Assembly (NCBI RefSeq): GCF_010993745.1
Contig: NZ_WOTN01000002.1
Location: 1,984,001 to 2,048,000, forward strand
Source: Fodinicola acaciae
Lineage (GTDB): Bacteria; Actinomycetota; Actinomycetes; Mycobacteriales; HKI-0501
DNA length: 64,000 nt
Reading direction: 5' to 3'
The notes under the pieces were generated by a model, which saw only the letters and a list, made by a program, of their open reading frames with translations, searched no databases and was not told the DNA's origin. Shown here piece by piece: positions 15,511-23,526 of this stretch. The position numbers were made by a program, and so were the translations under genes. The stretch's first letter is position 1. Each line of letters starts with the position of its first letter.

Positions 15511-16572
15511 CTATCGGACCACATGTTCAGCGGTCGGCGGTGGACCGCCGGCGCCGGCGACCAGCGCGGAGAAGTCGCCGTTGGAAAACCGGTCGATCAG
15601 CTGCGGCACGTAGGCGAGGCTGCTGCGGAAGTACAGCAGGCTGAGCAGGCGGCTGGCGATCAGCTCGCCGGACACCATCGCACGCACCGATCTCTCGGTC
15701 GCCCGATCGACGATCGTCATCAGTTTTGGGGATTTCGCGTACTTTTCGACGACGCGGTTCAGCTTCGTCGCGATGTCGCCGTAGGAACTGGCGCACATCA
15801 TGTCGGCTCGGCAGGCGGCGCGCAAAGCGTCCAGCGAGCCCTGAAAGGACCGGCCGATGTCCAGGAAGAAGTTACGTTCTGCCGGTGTCAGCGAGGCGAC
15901 AGCGACGTGCGCGATCCAGTCCGGGTTTCCGCGCTCGGCCTGCAAAGCGAGCAGCGCGCCGTAGGAGCCGCCGAAGAGGTCGACCTTCGGATATCCGAGT
16001 GCGGCCACGACCTGGCCGAGGTCGCGGGCGTTGTTCAGCGTGTCGTACGCGGAGAAGTCCACTCGGTCATGCGAAAGCCGGCGCGCGCAGGCGGTGACAC
16101 CGGCGCTCGTACGCGCCGCCTGTTGCTCTGGAAGCGCGGTCAGGTCGACGAGCGGGCCAACCACTTCCGGACATTCCAGTGCCGGCTTGCTGAAGCCGAC
16201 GCCGCGCTGGTCGACGAGGATCACGTCGCGGCCGGCGACCAGCGGATCGTCGGCCGGCAGAGCCGCCAACGCCGGCAACGAGGCGATCAGCTTCTCGCCA
16301 GGACCACCGCCGAGGATCATCAGCGGCGTACGCGTCGGCTTCTTGCTGGCGATGACGGCCACCGCGAGCTTGTTTTTGGCCGTGGCAGCCGAGTCATAGC
16401 GCAGCGGCACGTCGACCAGTCCACATCGGACGTTGGTGGCGGTCGGCGGCACCGGCACCGGACACGGCGTCGGGGTGAGATGCGATGTCGGCGCGGCTGC
16501 CGTCGTCAGGCCGGCCGCGAGCGCGAGTGTGGTCAGGGCATGGCGCATCGCCATGCCGGAGAAGGAAAACAC
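15511..16572 (-). CDS. Exported S33-type alpha/beta hydrolase, C-terminally truncated
   Basis: A secreted peptidase-like hydrolase. The N-terminal signal region is MRHALTTLALAAGLTTAAAP. The fold then shows the oxyanion-region GGGPGEK, VILVDQRGVGFSKP, and the nucleophile elbow FGGSYGALLAL. Tripeptidyl aminopeptidase relatives run to ~450-500 aa, with the catalytic Asp and His in the last third. Here the protein stops at 353 aa inside the cap region (FSALVAGAGGPPPTAEHVVR), so neither residue is present. It is probably inactive, or the start of a gene whose 3' part was lost. The next gene on the same strand is the PAP2 protein. Confidence 0.75.
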   Translation of the reverse strand: MFSFSGMAMRHALTTLALAAGLTTAAAPTSHLTPTPCPVPVPPTATNVRCGLVDVPLRYDSAATAKNKLAVAVIASKKPTRTPLMILGGGPGEKLIASLPALAALPADDPLVAGRDVILVDQRGVGFSKPALECPEVVGPLVDLTALPEQQAARTSAGVTACARRLSHDRVDFSAYDTLNNARDLGQVVAALGYPKVDLFGGSYGALLALQAERGNPDWIAHVAVASLTPAERNFFLDIGRSFQGSLDALRAACRADMMCASSYGDIATKLNRVVEKYAKSPKLMTIVDRATERSVRAMVSGELIASRLLSLLYFRSSLAYVPQLIDRFSNGDFSALVAGAGGPPPTAEHVVR

Positions 16573-16602
16573 GATGGCCCTTCGGCCGGTGGGGGTCTGG
16601 TG

Positions 16603-16908
16603 TTATTTCTCGACTGGTACGGCGGAAATGATCTGTCGCAGTGCGGCGACGTGGCCTTCGAAAGCCGTGCGACCGCGGTCGGTCAGCCGCAACGTGGTTC
16701 GCCGGCGGCGGCCGGCGCCTTCCTTGCGTACGTCCACATAGCCGGCGTCGGCCAATGTGGACATCTGTTTGGACAACGCCGAGTCGCTGAGGTCCAGCGA
16801 CTCGCGCACGTAGGCGAACTCGGCCCATTCGGTGGCCGCCAGCAGGGCGACCAGCGACAGCCTCGTGGTGGGGTGGATGAGCTCGTCGAAACCCTCCGGT
16901 GCGCTCAT
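16603..16908 (-). CDS. Winged-helix transcriptional regulator (MarR/PadR-like, HTH_27)
   Basis: A 101-aa single-domain winged helix. It begins FDELIHPTTRLSLVALLAAT; the recognition helix is SDSALSKQMSTLADAGYVDV, and the wing is RRRRTTLRLTDRGRTAFE. Such small regulators often control a neighbouring membrane protein or exporter. Its start overlaps by 4 bp the stop of the membrane protein at 16905-17363, so both share one transcript that begins next to the palindromes at 17378-17424. Confidence 0.85.
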   Translation of the reverse strand: MSAPEGFDELIHPTTRLSLVALLAATEWAEFAYVRESLDLSDSALSKQMSTLADAGYVDVRKEGAGRRRRTTLRLTDRGRTAFEGHVAALRQIISAVPVEK

Positions 16909-17363
16909 GACCGTTCGCGCATCCAGACGCTCAGCCGTGCCTGGCCGATTTTGGTGACCACGAAAAAAAACGCCGCGACCACCACGCCGATGACCAGGCC
17001 ATGCAACGGCACCCCAAGGACGCCGACGATCAGCGAGGTCACCACGATGGTCGCGATGATCGCGGCGATGAGGCCGGTGGTCACCAGCAACAGCCGCGAA
17101 ATCGACAGATCGGACCGGCGTGCACGTGCGCGAGCGCGCCGCAGCGCGATGGCCAGCAGCACGCCGACTACGACGAAATATCCAGCGTAAACGCCGATAC
17201 GCGCGCCGCCGGGCAGATTCAGGTCGGAGATCGCGCAGAGAGCCACGATCGCCACGCAGCTGCCAATCAGATACCAGGTCGGCATCCGGGTCGCCGTCGC
17301 GCGCACCTTACGCCGGGTTTCCTCCACTGCCTGCAGGCTCGAACGAGCTTCTTCTATGTCCAC
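16905..17363 (-). CDS. Four-helix membrane protein, unknown
   Basis: A 152-aa protein with an N-terminal amphipathic stretch (DIEEARSSLQAVEETRRKVR) and about four membrane helices, including LIGSCVAIVALCAISDL, IGVYAGYFVVVGVLLAIAL, LLLVTTGLIAAIIATIVV and GLVIGVVVAAFFFVV. GTG 17363 was chosen because a GGAGG (17369-17373) lies five bases upstream; the longer open frame has no support. It is co-transcribed with the winged-helix regulator, a pairing common for membrane proteins of the HTH_27/DUF families. The function is unknown. Confidence 0.75.
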   Translation of the reverse strand: MDIEEARSSLQAVEETRRKVRATATRMPTWYLIGSCVAIVALCAISDLNLPGGARIGVYAGYFVVVGVLLAIALRRARARARRSDLSISRLLLVTTGLIAAIIATIVVTSLIVGVLGVPLHGLVIGVVVAAFFFVVTKIGQARLSVWMRERS

Positions 17364-17377
17364 AGCATCCTCCGTTA

Positions 17378-17424
17378 ACTTTCCTACTGGGAAAGTAGCA
17401 CTCGACTTTCCTGGTAGGCAAGTC
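17378..17424. promoter_or_regulatory. Two operator-like palindromes upstream of membrane protein/regulator pair
   Basis: The first palindrome is ACTTTCC-tactg-GGAAAGT (17378-17396, perfect 7-bp arms). The second is GACTTTCCTGGTAGGCAAGTC (17404-17424), with symmetry GACTT...CCT...AGG...AAGTC. Both contain CTTTCCT and are ~27 bp apart, centre to centre. They sit directly upstream of the GTG start at 17363 in the only gap of this gene pair, so the winged-helix product at 16603-16908 is the natural candidate to bind them. This is inference from symmetry and position. Confidence 0.55.
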
Positions 17425-18514
17425 AACGGACCGCGTACGTCTCGGCGTCCGCCTCCTTGAAGGTGAAGCCGTGGCCGGCGGCGGTCAGGTCGGGAGCGAC
17501 CTGGCCGCCGGCCGGGTCGAATGTGTCGTCGAAGAGCCGCGACTCGATCCGGTCGTGGTCGGCAAACCATTCGATGTGCCGGAAGTTTGGCGTGCTGGCG
17601 GCGATGTGCGCGGACAGGTTGGGCGCGCAGTGCGCGGAGACGTCGCGGTTGGTGGCGGCGGCGAGTGCGGCGATGCGTTGCCACTCCGTGTATCCGCCGC
17701 AGCGCGTCGCGTCGATCTGCAGGCAGTCGACGGCCTGCGCACTGAGCATGCGGTGGAAATATGGCAGGTCATAGCCGTATTCGCCGGCGGCGATGTCGAT
17801 CGTGGTGGCAGCCCGCAGCTCGGCCAGGCCGGCGAGGTCGTCGCTGGAGACCGGCTCCTCGAACCATCGCACGTCGAGCTGTTCGAGTTCACGCGCGACC
17901 CGGCGCGCCAGGCCAGCGCCATATCCGCCGTTGGCGTCCACGTAAAGGTCGGTGTTGGCACCGATCGCCGTCCTGGCTTCGTTGACGCGTTCCAGATCGC
18001 GGCCGACGTTTTTCCCCCAGGACTCACCGATCTTTATCTTCACACGCGGAATTTTCTGGTCGTGGACCCAATGCGTCAGCTGTTCCTGCGCCTGCTGCCG
18101 GTCGTACGTCGTGAAACCGCCGCTGCCATAGAGCGCCACCTCGTCATGGACCCGGCCGAGCAGGCTCGCCACCGGCACGTCCAGGATTCGCGCGGCGGCG
18201 TCCCAAAGTGCGATGTCGACGGCCGAGATCGCGGTGGCGACCAGGCCGGACAATCCGATGTTGCGGACCGCGCGCTGCATGGCATGCCAGCACGCGCGTA
18301 CGTCCAGCGACCTGCCGACAACGACCTTGGCCAGCGTCGAATTGATCAGAGTGGCCGCAGACGCATCCGTGTATGTCCAACCGAGCCCGGTGGCATCGCC
18401 GGCGTCAACCGTGACGACCACCAGAGTCGTGTTGTCCCAAGCCAAAGTGCCGTCGGCTTCCGGTGTGGCGGTGGGGATCCGGTATGCGCGGGCACGTACG
18501 GCATCGACGGTCAT
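17423..18514 (-). CDS. Enolase-superfamily (mandelate racemase/muconate lactonising) dehydratase
   Basis: A 363-aa enolase-superfamily enzyme. The N-terminal capping domain is followed by a beta-barrel with the catalytic KxK motif (VKIKIGES, Lys 159 and 161), the metal ligand Asp in LYVDANGGYG (Asp193), the second in RWFEEPVSSDD, and the third in IAAGEYGYDL. CAPNLSAHIAAS carries the loop found in acid-sugar dehydratases. Likely substrates are acid sugars; the exact one is unknown. Its ATG overlaps by 4 bp the stop of the upstream FAD/Fe-S oxidoreductase, so the two probably form a sugar-acid or hydroxyacid catabolic unit. Confidence 0.85.
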   Translation of the reverse strand: MTVDAVRARAYRIPTATPEADGTLAWDNTTLVVVTVDAGDATGLGWTYTDASAATLINSTLAKVVVGRSLDVRACWHAMQRAVRNIGLSGLVATAISAVDIALWDAAARILDVPVASLLGRVHDEVALYGSGGFTTYDRQQAQEQLTHWVHDQKIPRVKIKIGESWGKNVGRDLERVNEARTAIGANTDLYVDANGGYGAGLARRVARELEQLDVRWFEEPVSSDDLAGLAELRAATTIDIAAGEYGYDLPYFHRMLSAQAVDCLQIDATRCGGYTEWQRIAALAAATNRDVSAHCAPNLSAHIAASTPNFRHIEWFADHDRIESRLFDDTFDPAGGQVAPDLTAAGHGFTFKEADAETYAVR

Positions 18515-21500
18515 CGCCGAGCCCCTAGCCTCCGTGCGCTGATCGCGACGCCGACAGCGGCGGCAGCGGCTGTGGCGGCCAGAGCGGCGACTTTCGCTTG
18601 TTTGCTCGGTGGGTTCGGCCGCGCCGGCAGGCCATCGGGTGATGCCGGCAGCGCCGCGGCCAGCAGCTCGGCAAGATGCATGGCCTCGCGTCCACCGGAG
18701 TCGAACTCGTGGATCTGCGTGCGGCAACTGAAACCGTCGGCCAGCGCGACCGCGTCATGGTCGTTGTCACGCAGATGCGGCAACAGTACGCGCTCGGCGC
18801 AGGCCTCGCTGACGTCCAGATGTCCGGCCTCGAAGCCGAAGTTGCCGGCGAGTCCACAACATCCGGAGTCCAGCCGGTCCGCCTCGACGCCAGCGCGCGA
18901 CAGCAGCTCGTTGTCGGCGTCCCAGCCGATGACCGCGTGCTGGTGGCAGTGGACCTGAGCCACCGCGCGTACGCCGTCACTTTTCTCTGCCGTGTCACCG
19001 ATCGCCCGCTGAGTGGCGACCAGCTGGTCTGGCTGGATCTTCGGCGGCTGATAGCCGGGCGAGTGCTGAGTCAGCAGCTCGGCCAGCGTGACCGTCTGGT
19101 CGCGCAGCCGGCGGATGTCCTGGTTTTCCGGGAAAAGCTCGGCTGCGTCGGAACGGAGGACGGCTGTGCAGCTCGGCTCCAGGCCGACCACCAGACCGCC
19201 TTTGTGCAGGTGTGGCGCCAACATGTCGACCGTACGCATGAGGATTTTCTTGGCGGTGGCCAGCTGACCGGTCGAGATCCAGGTCAGCCCGCAGCACATC
19301 GGCTCGGTCGGCACCACCACGTCCCAGCCGGCGTCGGTCAGCACTTTCGTCGCGGCCACACCGATGTGCGGATGGAAGTGGTTGGTGAAGGTGTCCGGCC
19401 ACAACAGTACGCTGCCGCGTCTTCCGTCACCACCACGATAATGACGCTGATGCCACTGCTGGAACGTCTGTGGCGCGAAAAGCGGCAGCTCGCGGTTTTC
19501 CACGCCTGCCACGATTCTCGCCAGCCGCGACAACAGTGGCGTGTGCGTCAGCAGGTTGGCGGCACCGGCCAGCCGCGCGCGGCCGACGACCTGCGCCAGC
19601 GCAGGCAGCCACCCCATCGACAGGTCCGACCGCGGCCGACGCCACTGCCGGCCCTGGTAGTGGTGCGCCAGAAACTCCGCCTTGTAGGTGGCCATGTCGA
19701 CGTTGGCCGGACAGTCGGTTTTGCAGCCCTTGCAGGCAAGACAGAGGTCGAGCGCGTCGCGTACGGCCGGCGACCGCCAGCCGTCGCCGACCGGACTGTC
19801 GTGATGTCCGTCCAGCATCTCGAAAAGCAGTCGCGCGCGGCCCCGGGTGGAGTGCTCCTCCTCGCCGGTCACCTGATAAGACGGACACATCACCTGTCCG
19901 CCATCGGTGTGGTGCTGGCGGCAGCGCCCGACGCCGACGCAGCGGTTGGCGGCCTCGGCAAACGACCCGCCATCGTGCGGATAACGGAAGAACACGTCCT
20001 GCGGGGTGGCCGGTGACCAGTCGCCGCCGAGCCGCAGGTGCTGGTCGGCCGCCGCCGGATGGATGACCTTGCCGGGGTTCATCCGGTTGTCCGGATCGAA
20101 GATGTCCTTCAGCTCGGCGAAAGCCTGCATCACCTCACCGCCGAACATCTTCGGCAGCAGCTCGCCGCGGGTCTCGCCGTCGCCGTGCTCGCCGGAGAGC
20201 GAGCCACCGAAGTCCACCACCAGATCGGCCGCGCGACGCAGAAAGTCATGGTATGCAGCGACGCCGTCGGCGGTGTAGAGGTCAAACGGAATCCGCGTGT
20301 GTACGCAGCCATGGCCGAAATGGCCGTAAAGACTCGGTCCGGTGTCGCTCGCGTAACCGAACTCGTCGTAAAGTCCGTGCAGTCGCCGTAAATAGTCGCC
20401 GAGTCGGTCCGGCGGCACCGCCGAGTCCTCCCAGCCTTCGAACGTGTCCGGCCGCCCCGGCACGTGCGCGGTTGCGCCGAGACCGGCCTCGCGCACCCGC
20501 CACAGCTCGTGTTCGTGCCGTGGATCGTCGAGCACCTTCACCTGCGGATCGTGTTCGCTTTCCTTGAGCGATTTCATCAGGTCGTGGGCGCGCCGGTCGG
20601 CCTCGTCGGTGGTGTCGCCGCCAAACTGGACCATCAGGAAGGCGTCGCCGGCCGGCAGCTCCTCCAGTGCCTGCGGATTGAGGTGTTTGATCCGTTCGTC
20701 CCGGAGCAGCTTGGCATCCAGGCCTTCCAACGCGATCGGCTCATGCGGCAGGACCGCTGGCACGGTGTCCGCGGCGGTGTAGACGTCGGTGAAACCGAGC
20801 ACCACGAGCGTACGTTTTTTCACCACTGGCACCAGTTTCAGCTTGGCGCGCAGCACGGTGACCAGCGTCGACTCACTGCCGACCAGCAGGCCGGCGATGT
20901 CGAAACCGTGTTCTGGTAACAGGGAATCCAGGTTGTAGCCGGACACCCGCCGCGGAATGTCCGGGAAACGCTCACGGATCTCGTCGGCATAGCGATCGCG
21001 GATCCGGCGCAGCCGGCGATAGATCGCGGCGCGTAAATCGCCGTGCCGCTCGATGTCCGCGTACTCGTCGTCGCTGGTCGGACCGCACCAGAACCGCGTG
21101 CCGTCATAGCACAGCACCTCGAGCGCGGCGATGTTGTCCACTACCTTGCCGGTCCGCTGCGCGGTCGCGCCACACGAGTTGTTGCCGATCATGCCGCCGA
21201 GCGTGCAGTTCATGTGTGTCGCCGGCTCCGGTCCGAACCGCATGCCGGTCGGACTGAGCTGCCTGTTCAACTCGTCCAGGACGATGCCCGGCTGGACGAC
21301 ACACGTGTCACCATCGACCGATTCCAGCCGATGGCAGTATTTGGACCAGTCAATGACAATCGCGGTGTTGGTGCACTGTCCGGCGAGGCTCGTGCCGCCG
21401 CCGCGCGACAACAGCGGCGCGCCGAACTGCCGCGCCACCGCGACCGCCTCGACCGCGGCCTCCGGCGTACGCGGCACGACGACGCCGATCGGCACCTGCC

Positions 21501-21639
21501 GGAAATTCGACGCGTCGGTGGAATAGGCCGCGCGCGTACCGTCGTCAAACCGCACCTCGCCGTCGACCGCCTCGCGCAGCGCATTCTCCAGCCGTTCGGC
21601 TTTGGACACCTCCATGACATGCACGGCACCGTCTCCCAT
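18511..21639 (-). CDS. FAD-binding and (4Fe-4S)-binding oxidoreductase, D-lactate dehydrogenase-like
   Basis: A 1042-aa fusion of a GlcD-like flavoprotein with a GlpC/LutA-like iron-sulfur module. The PCMH FAD domain has LLSRGGGTSLAGQCTN near residue 78 and GMIGNNSCGATAQR near 150. The FAD-oxidase C-domain has SGEHGDGETRGELLPKMFG near 478. The iron-sulfur part has CLACKGCKTDCP near 648. Two CCG-type domains follow, with EPMCCGLTW, EPSCTAVL and DSGCCGLAGNFGFE. It likely oxidises a 2-hydroxyacid and passes electrons to the respiratory chain. The start may be ATG 21639 or ATG 21615; a GGGAGA lies between them. It is followed by the overlapping enolase-family gene. Confidence 0.9.
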   Translation of the reverse strand: MGDGAVHVMEVSKAERLENALREAVDGEVRFDDGTRAAYSTDASNFRQVPIGVVVPRTPEAAVEAVAVARQFGAPLLSRGGGTSLAGQCTNTAIVIDWSKYCHRLESVDGDTCVVQPGIVLDELNRQLSPTGMRFGPEPATHMNCTLGGMIGNNSCGATAQRTGKVVDNIAALEVLCYDGTRFWCGPTSDDEYADIERHGDLRAAIYRRLRRIRDRYADEIRERFPDIPRRVSGYNLDSLLPEHGFDIAGLLVGSESTLVTVLRAKLKLVPVVKKRTLVVLGFTDVYTAADTVPAVLPHEPIALEGLDAKLLRDERIKHLNPQALEELPAGDAFLMVQFGGDTTDEADRRAHDLMKSLKESEHDPQVKVLDDPRHEHELWRVREAGLGATAHVPGRPDTFEGWEDSAVPPDRLGDYLRRLHGLYDEFGYASDTGPSLYGHFGHGCVHTRIPFDLYTADGVAAYHDFLRRAADLVVDFGGSLSGEHGDGETRGELLPKMFGGEVMQAFAELKDIFDPDNRMNPGKVIHPAAADQHLRLGGDWSPATPQDVFFRYPHDGGSFAEAANRCVGVGRCRQHHTDGGQVMCPSYQVTGEEEHSTRGRARLLFEMLDGHHDSPVGDGWRSPAVRDALDLCLACKGCKTDCPANVDMATYKAEFLAHHYQGRQWRRPRSDLSMGWLPALAQVVGRARLAGAANLLTHTPLLSRLARIVAGVENRELPLFAPQTFQQWHQRHYRGGDGRRGSVLLWPDTFTNHFHPHIGVAATKVLTDAGWDVVVPTEPMCCGLTWISTGQLATAKKILMRTVDMLAPHLHKGGLVVGLEPSCTAVLRSDAAELFPENQDIRRLRDQTVTLAELLTQHSPGYQPPKIQPDQLVATQRAIGDTAEKSDGVRAVAQVHCHQHAVIGWDADNELLSRAGVEADRLDSGCCGLAGNFGFEAGHLDVSEACAERVLLPHLRDNDHDAVALADGFSCRTQIHEFDSGGREAMHLAELLAAALPASPDGLPARPNPPSKQAKVAALAATAAAAAVGVAISARRLGARR

Positions 21640-21751
21640 CGCTCATCCGCGCCAACCGGATACCACCTCTGGGTGGTCGCAAACCCCAACCGTTGCCATA
21701 TGCAAATTTCCGGAGGGGCCGCCGGCTCGGGTGTTTGCTTGGCTCGGCCGC

Positions 21752-22130
21752 TGGTGTGAGAGCGAGCCGCCACATCAGTCTCAGGAGCATTGTCTGCCCC
21801 AACAGTCACATCAGTCACAACACGTGATGGCCGTGCGAGTGTGAAAGCCGTTTTCTTGCATCCAGCGCTAGTAACTCGACATTCACACCATCCGCGAACC
21901 TCTCAACACGGACATTTAGCGCTCCACGAGCCTTCGCATCCCACATACTGGACCTTCACGCCACCCGCCGGGACGCCATGGCGCCTCCGGCGACCCAGCC
22001 ACACTCCCGGACCACCCCACAAACAAAACCGCACCGCGGCACCCAACCCAACCACAGACAAGACCCCGCGCCCTCCCCTTGAGGTCGCCCGCCGCGAAGG
22101 CGCAACCACCCAGTCAACGCAACAAAGCTT
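21752..22130 (-). repeat. Dispersed mosaic repeat, copy C (half element, inverted)
   Basis: This inverted half copy fills the 540-bp gap upstream of the SDR gene. Read on the minus strand, the right edge (22075-22110) carries the terminal-repeat piece GCGGGCGACCTCAAGGGGAG. The core (21841-21960) matches copies A and E closely, including GGACATTTAGCGCT. The left edge (21800-21822) carries TGTGACTGATGTGACTGTTG-like repeats. The second terminal repeat is absent. The SDR promoter probably lies in the 50 bp after the repeat. Confidence 0.8.
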
Positions 22131-22183
22131 GCAGTATGCAAATGTCGGGTTTTGCCGGCGCTCGATGTGGGTACGCGCTGGTC

Positions 22184-23188
22184 ATGAGTAGACGGACAGT
22201 CGTGGTGACCGGTGCCAGTGGTGGGATCGGCCGGGCCTGCGCCCGTGCGTTCGCGGCGCGTGGCGACGCGGTCGCGTTGTTGGCCAGAGGCGAGGACGGC
22301 CTCCAGGCTGCGGCCGCGGACGTACGCGATGCCGGCGCGCAGGCGTTGCCCGTCCAGGTCGACATGGCCGACCAGGAGCAGGTTTTCGCCGCCGTGGACA
22401 AAATCGAGGCCGAGCTCGGGCCGATCGACGTGTGGGTCAACGTGGCGTTCACGTCGGTTTTCGCGCCGTTCAGGGACATCAAGCCGGCCGAGTTCGCGCG
22501 CGTCACCGAGGTCAACTATCTCGGTTATGTGTACGCCACGATGGCCGTGCTGCCGCGGATGCGCGAACGCGACAGCGGCACGGTCGTGCACGTCGGCTCG
22601 GCGCTGGCCTATCGCGGCATTCCGCTGCAGTCGGCGTATTGCGGCTCCAAGCACGCGATCCAGGGTTTTCACGAGTCGCTGCGCTGCGAATTGTTGCACG
22701 AAGGCAGCAATGTCAACGTCACGATGGTGCAGATGCCGGCGGTGAACACGCCGCAGTTCAGCTGGGTCCTGAGCCGGCTGCCGCGGCACGCGCAGCCGGT
22801 GCCGCCGATCTACCAGCCGGAGGTCGCCGCCGACGCGGTGGTGTACGCGGCCGACCATCCTCGGCGCCGCGAATACTGGGTCGGCTCCAGCACGGTGTGG
22901 ACACTCGTCGCGAACGCGATCGCACCTGGCCTGCTTGACCGTTATCTCGCCAAAAGCGGATACGCCGCGCAGCAGACCGACGATGCGAACAACCCGCACC
23001 GGCCGGCGAATCTGTGGAAGCCGGCCGACAAAGCAAGTGACTTCGGGGCGCACGGTGAGTTTGACCGCAGGTCGCACAGCCGCGATCCGCAGTTGTGGGC
23101 CTCGCGCCATCACGCCGTCCTCGCCGGTGCCGGTGCACTGATGGCCGTGGCGGCCGTCGCGGGCGTACGAAAGGCGCTGCGCCGGTGA
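22184..23188 (+). CDS. Short-chain dehydrogenase/reductase with C-terminal membrane anchor
   Basis: A 334-aa classical SDR. The cofactor motif is [17 protein letters not shown] (TGxxxGxG, ~9-25). The catalytic Ser lies in [12 protein letters not shown], and Tyr/Lys in SAYCGSKHA (YxxxK). The ~90-residue C-terminal extension ends in a hydrophobic helix ([19 protein letters not shown]) and a basic tail, suggesting membrane attachment. The substrate is unknown. ATG 22184 starts the Rossmann fold directly. The TGA overlaps the GTG of the next gene, which in turn overlaps the GH15 gene: three coupled genes. Confidence 0.85.
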   Translation: MSRRTVVVTGASGGIGRACARAFAARGDAVALLARGEDGLQAAAADVRDAGAQALPVQVDMADQEQVFAAVDKIEAELGPIDVWVNVAFTSVFAPFRDIKPAEFARVTEVNYLGYVYATMAVLPRMRERDSGTVVHVGSALAYRGIPLQSAYCGSKHAIQGFHESLRCELLHEGSNVNVTMVQMPAVNTPQFSWVLSRLPRHAQPVPPIYQPEVAADAVVYAADHPRRREYWVGSSTVWTLVANAIAPGLLDRYLAKSGYAAQQTDDANNPHRPANLWKPADKASDFGAHGEFDRRSHSRDPQLWASRHHAVLAGAGALMAVAAVAGVRKALRR

Positions 23189-23526
23189 TCGGCGCTGGCC
23201 GGCTCGTCGGCTTGGTCACGATAACCGGCGGCGCGTTGACCGCCGGCGCGGGTGTGGCGCGGCTGGCGCGGTCTCCGGACGCCACGACGGCCACGATGGC
23301 GGTCGTCCTGGGGTCGCGGCAGGTCCTGCAGGGCGCGGTCGTCGCCGCGTTGCCACATCGCCGGATCGTCGCCGCCGCTGCCGTTGTCGACGTGCTGCAC
23401 GCGATCAGCATGGCCGCATGCGTGCCGGCGGCGCGGCATGCGCGTACGCGGGCATTGGCCACCGCCAGCGCCGCGCTCGCGACATTCGCGGCCGTGGTGG
23501 AAGCGAATCTCGCGAGGGCGTCGTGA
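23185..23526 (+). CDS. Small hydrophobic membrane protein, unknown
   Basis: A 113-aa alanine-rich protein with three to four membrane helices (for example [48 protein letters not shown] and [19 protein letters not shown]). Its GTG start and TGA stop both overlap neighbours by 4 bp (SDR upstream, GH15 downstream), which argues that it is real and translated with them. I do not recognise a named family. Confidence 0.75.
   Translation: MIGAGRLVGLVTITGGALTAGAGVARLARSPDATTATMAVVLGSRQVLQGAVVAALPHRRIVAAAAVVDVLHAISMAACVPAARHARTRALATASAALATFAAVVEANLARAS

Noticed and set aside
15223-17190. 655-codon plus-strand open frame
   Set aside because: It lies over three minus-strand genes (S33 hydrolase, regulator, membrane protein) that have clear motifs; this frame has a low-complexity Arg/Gly/Val composition and no motif.
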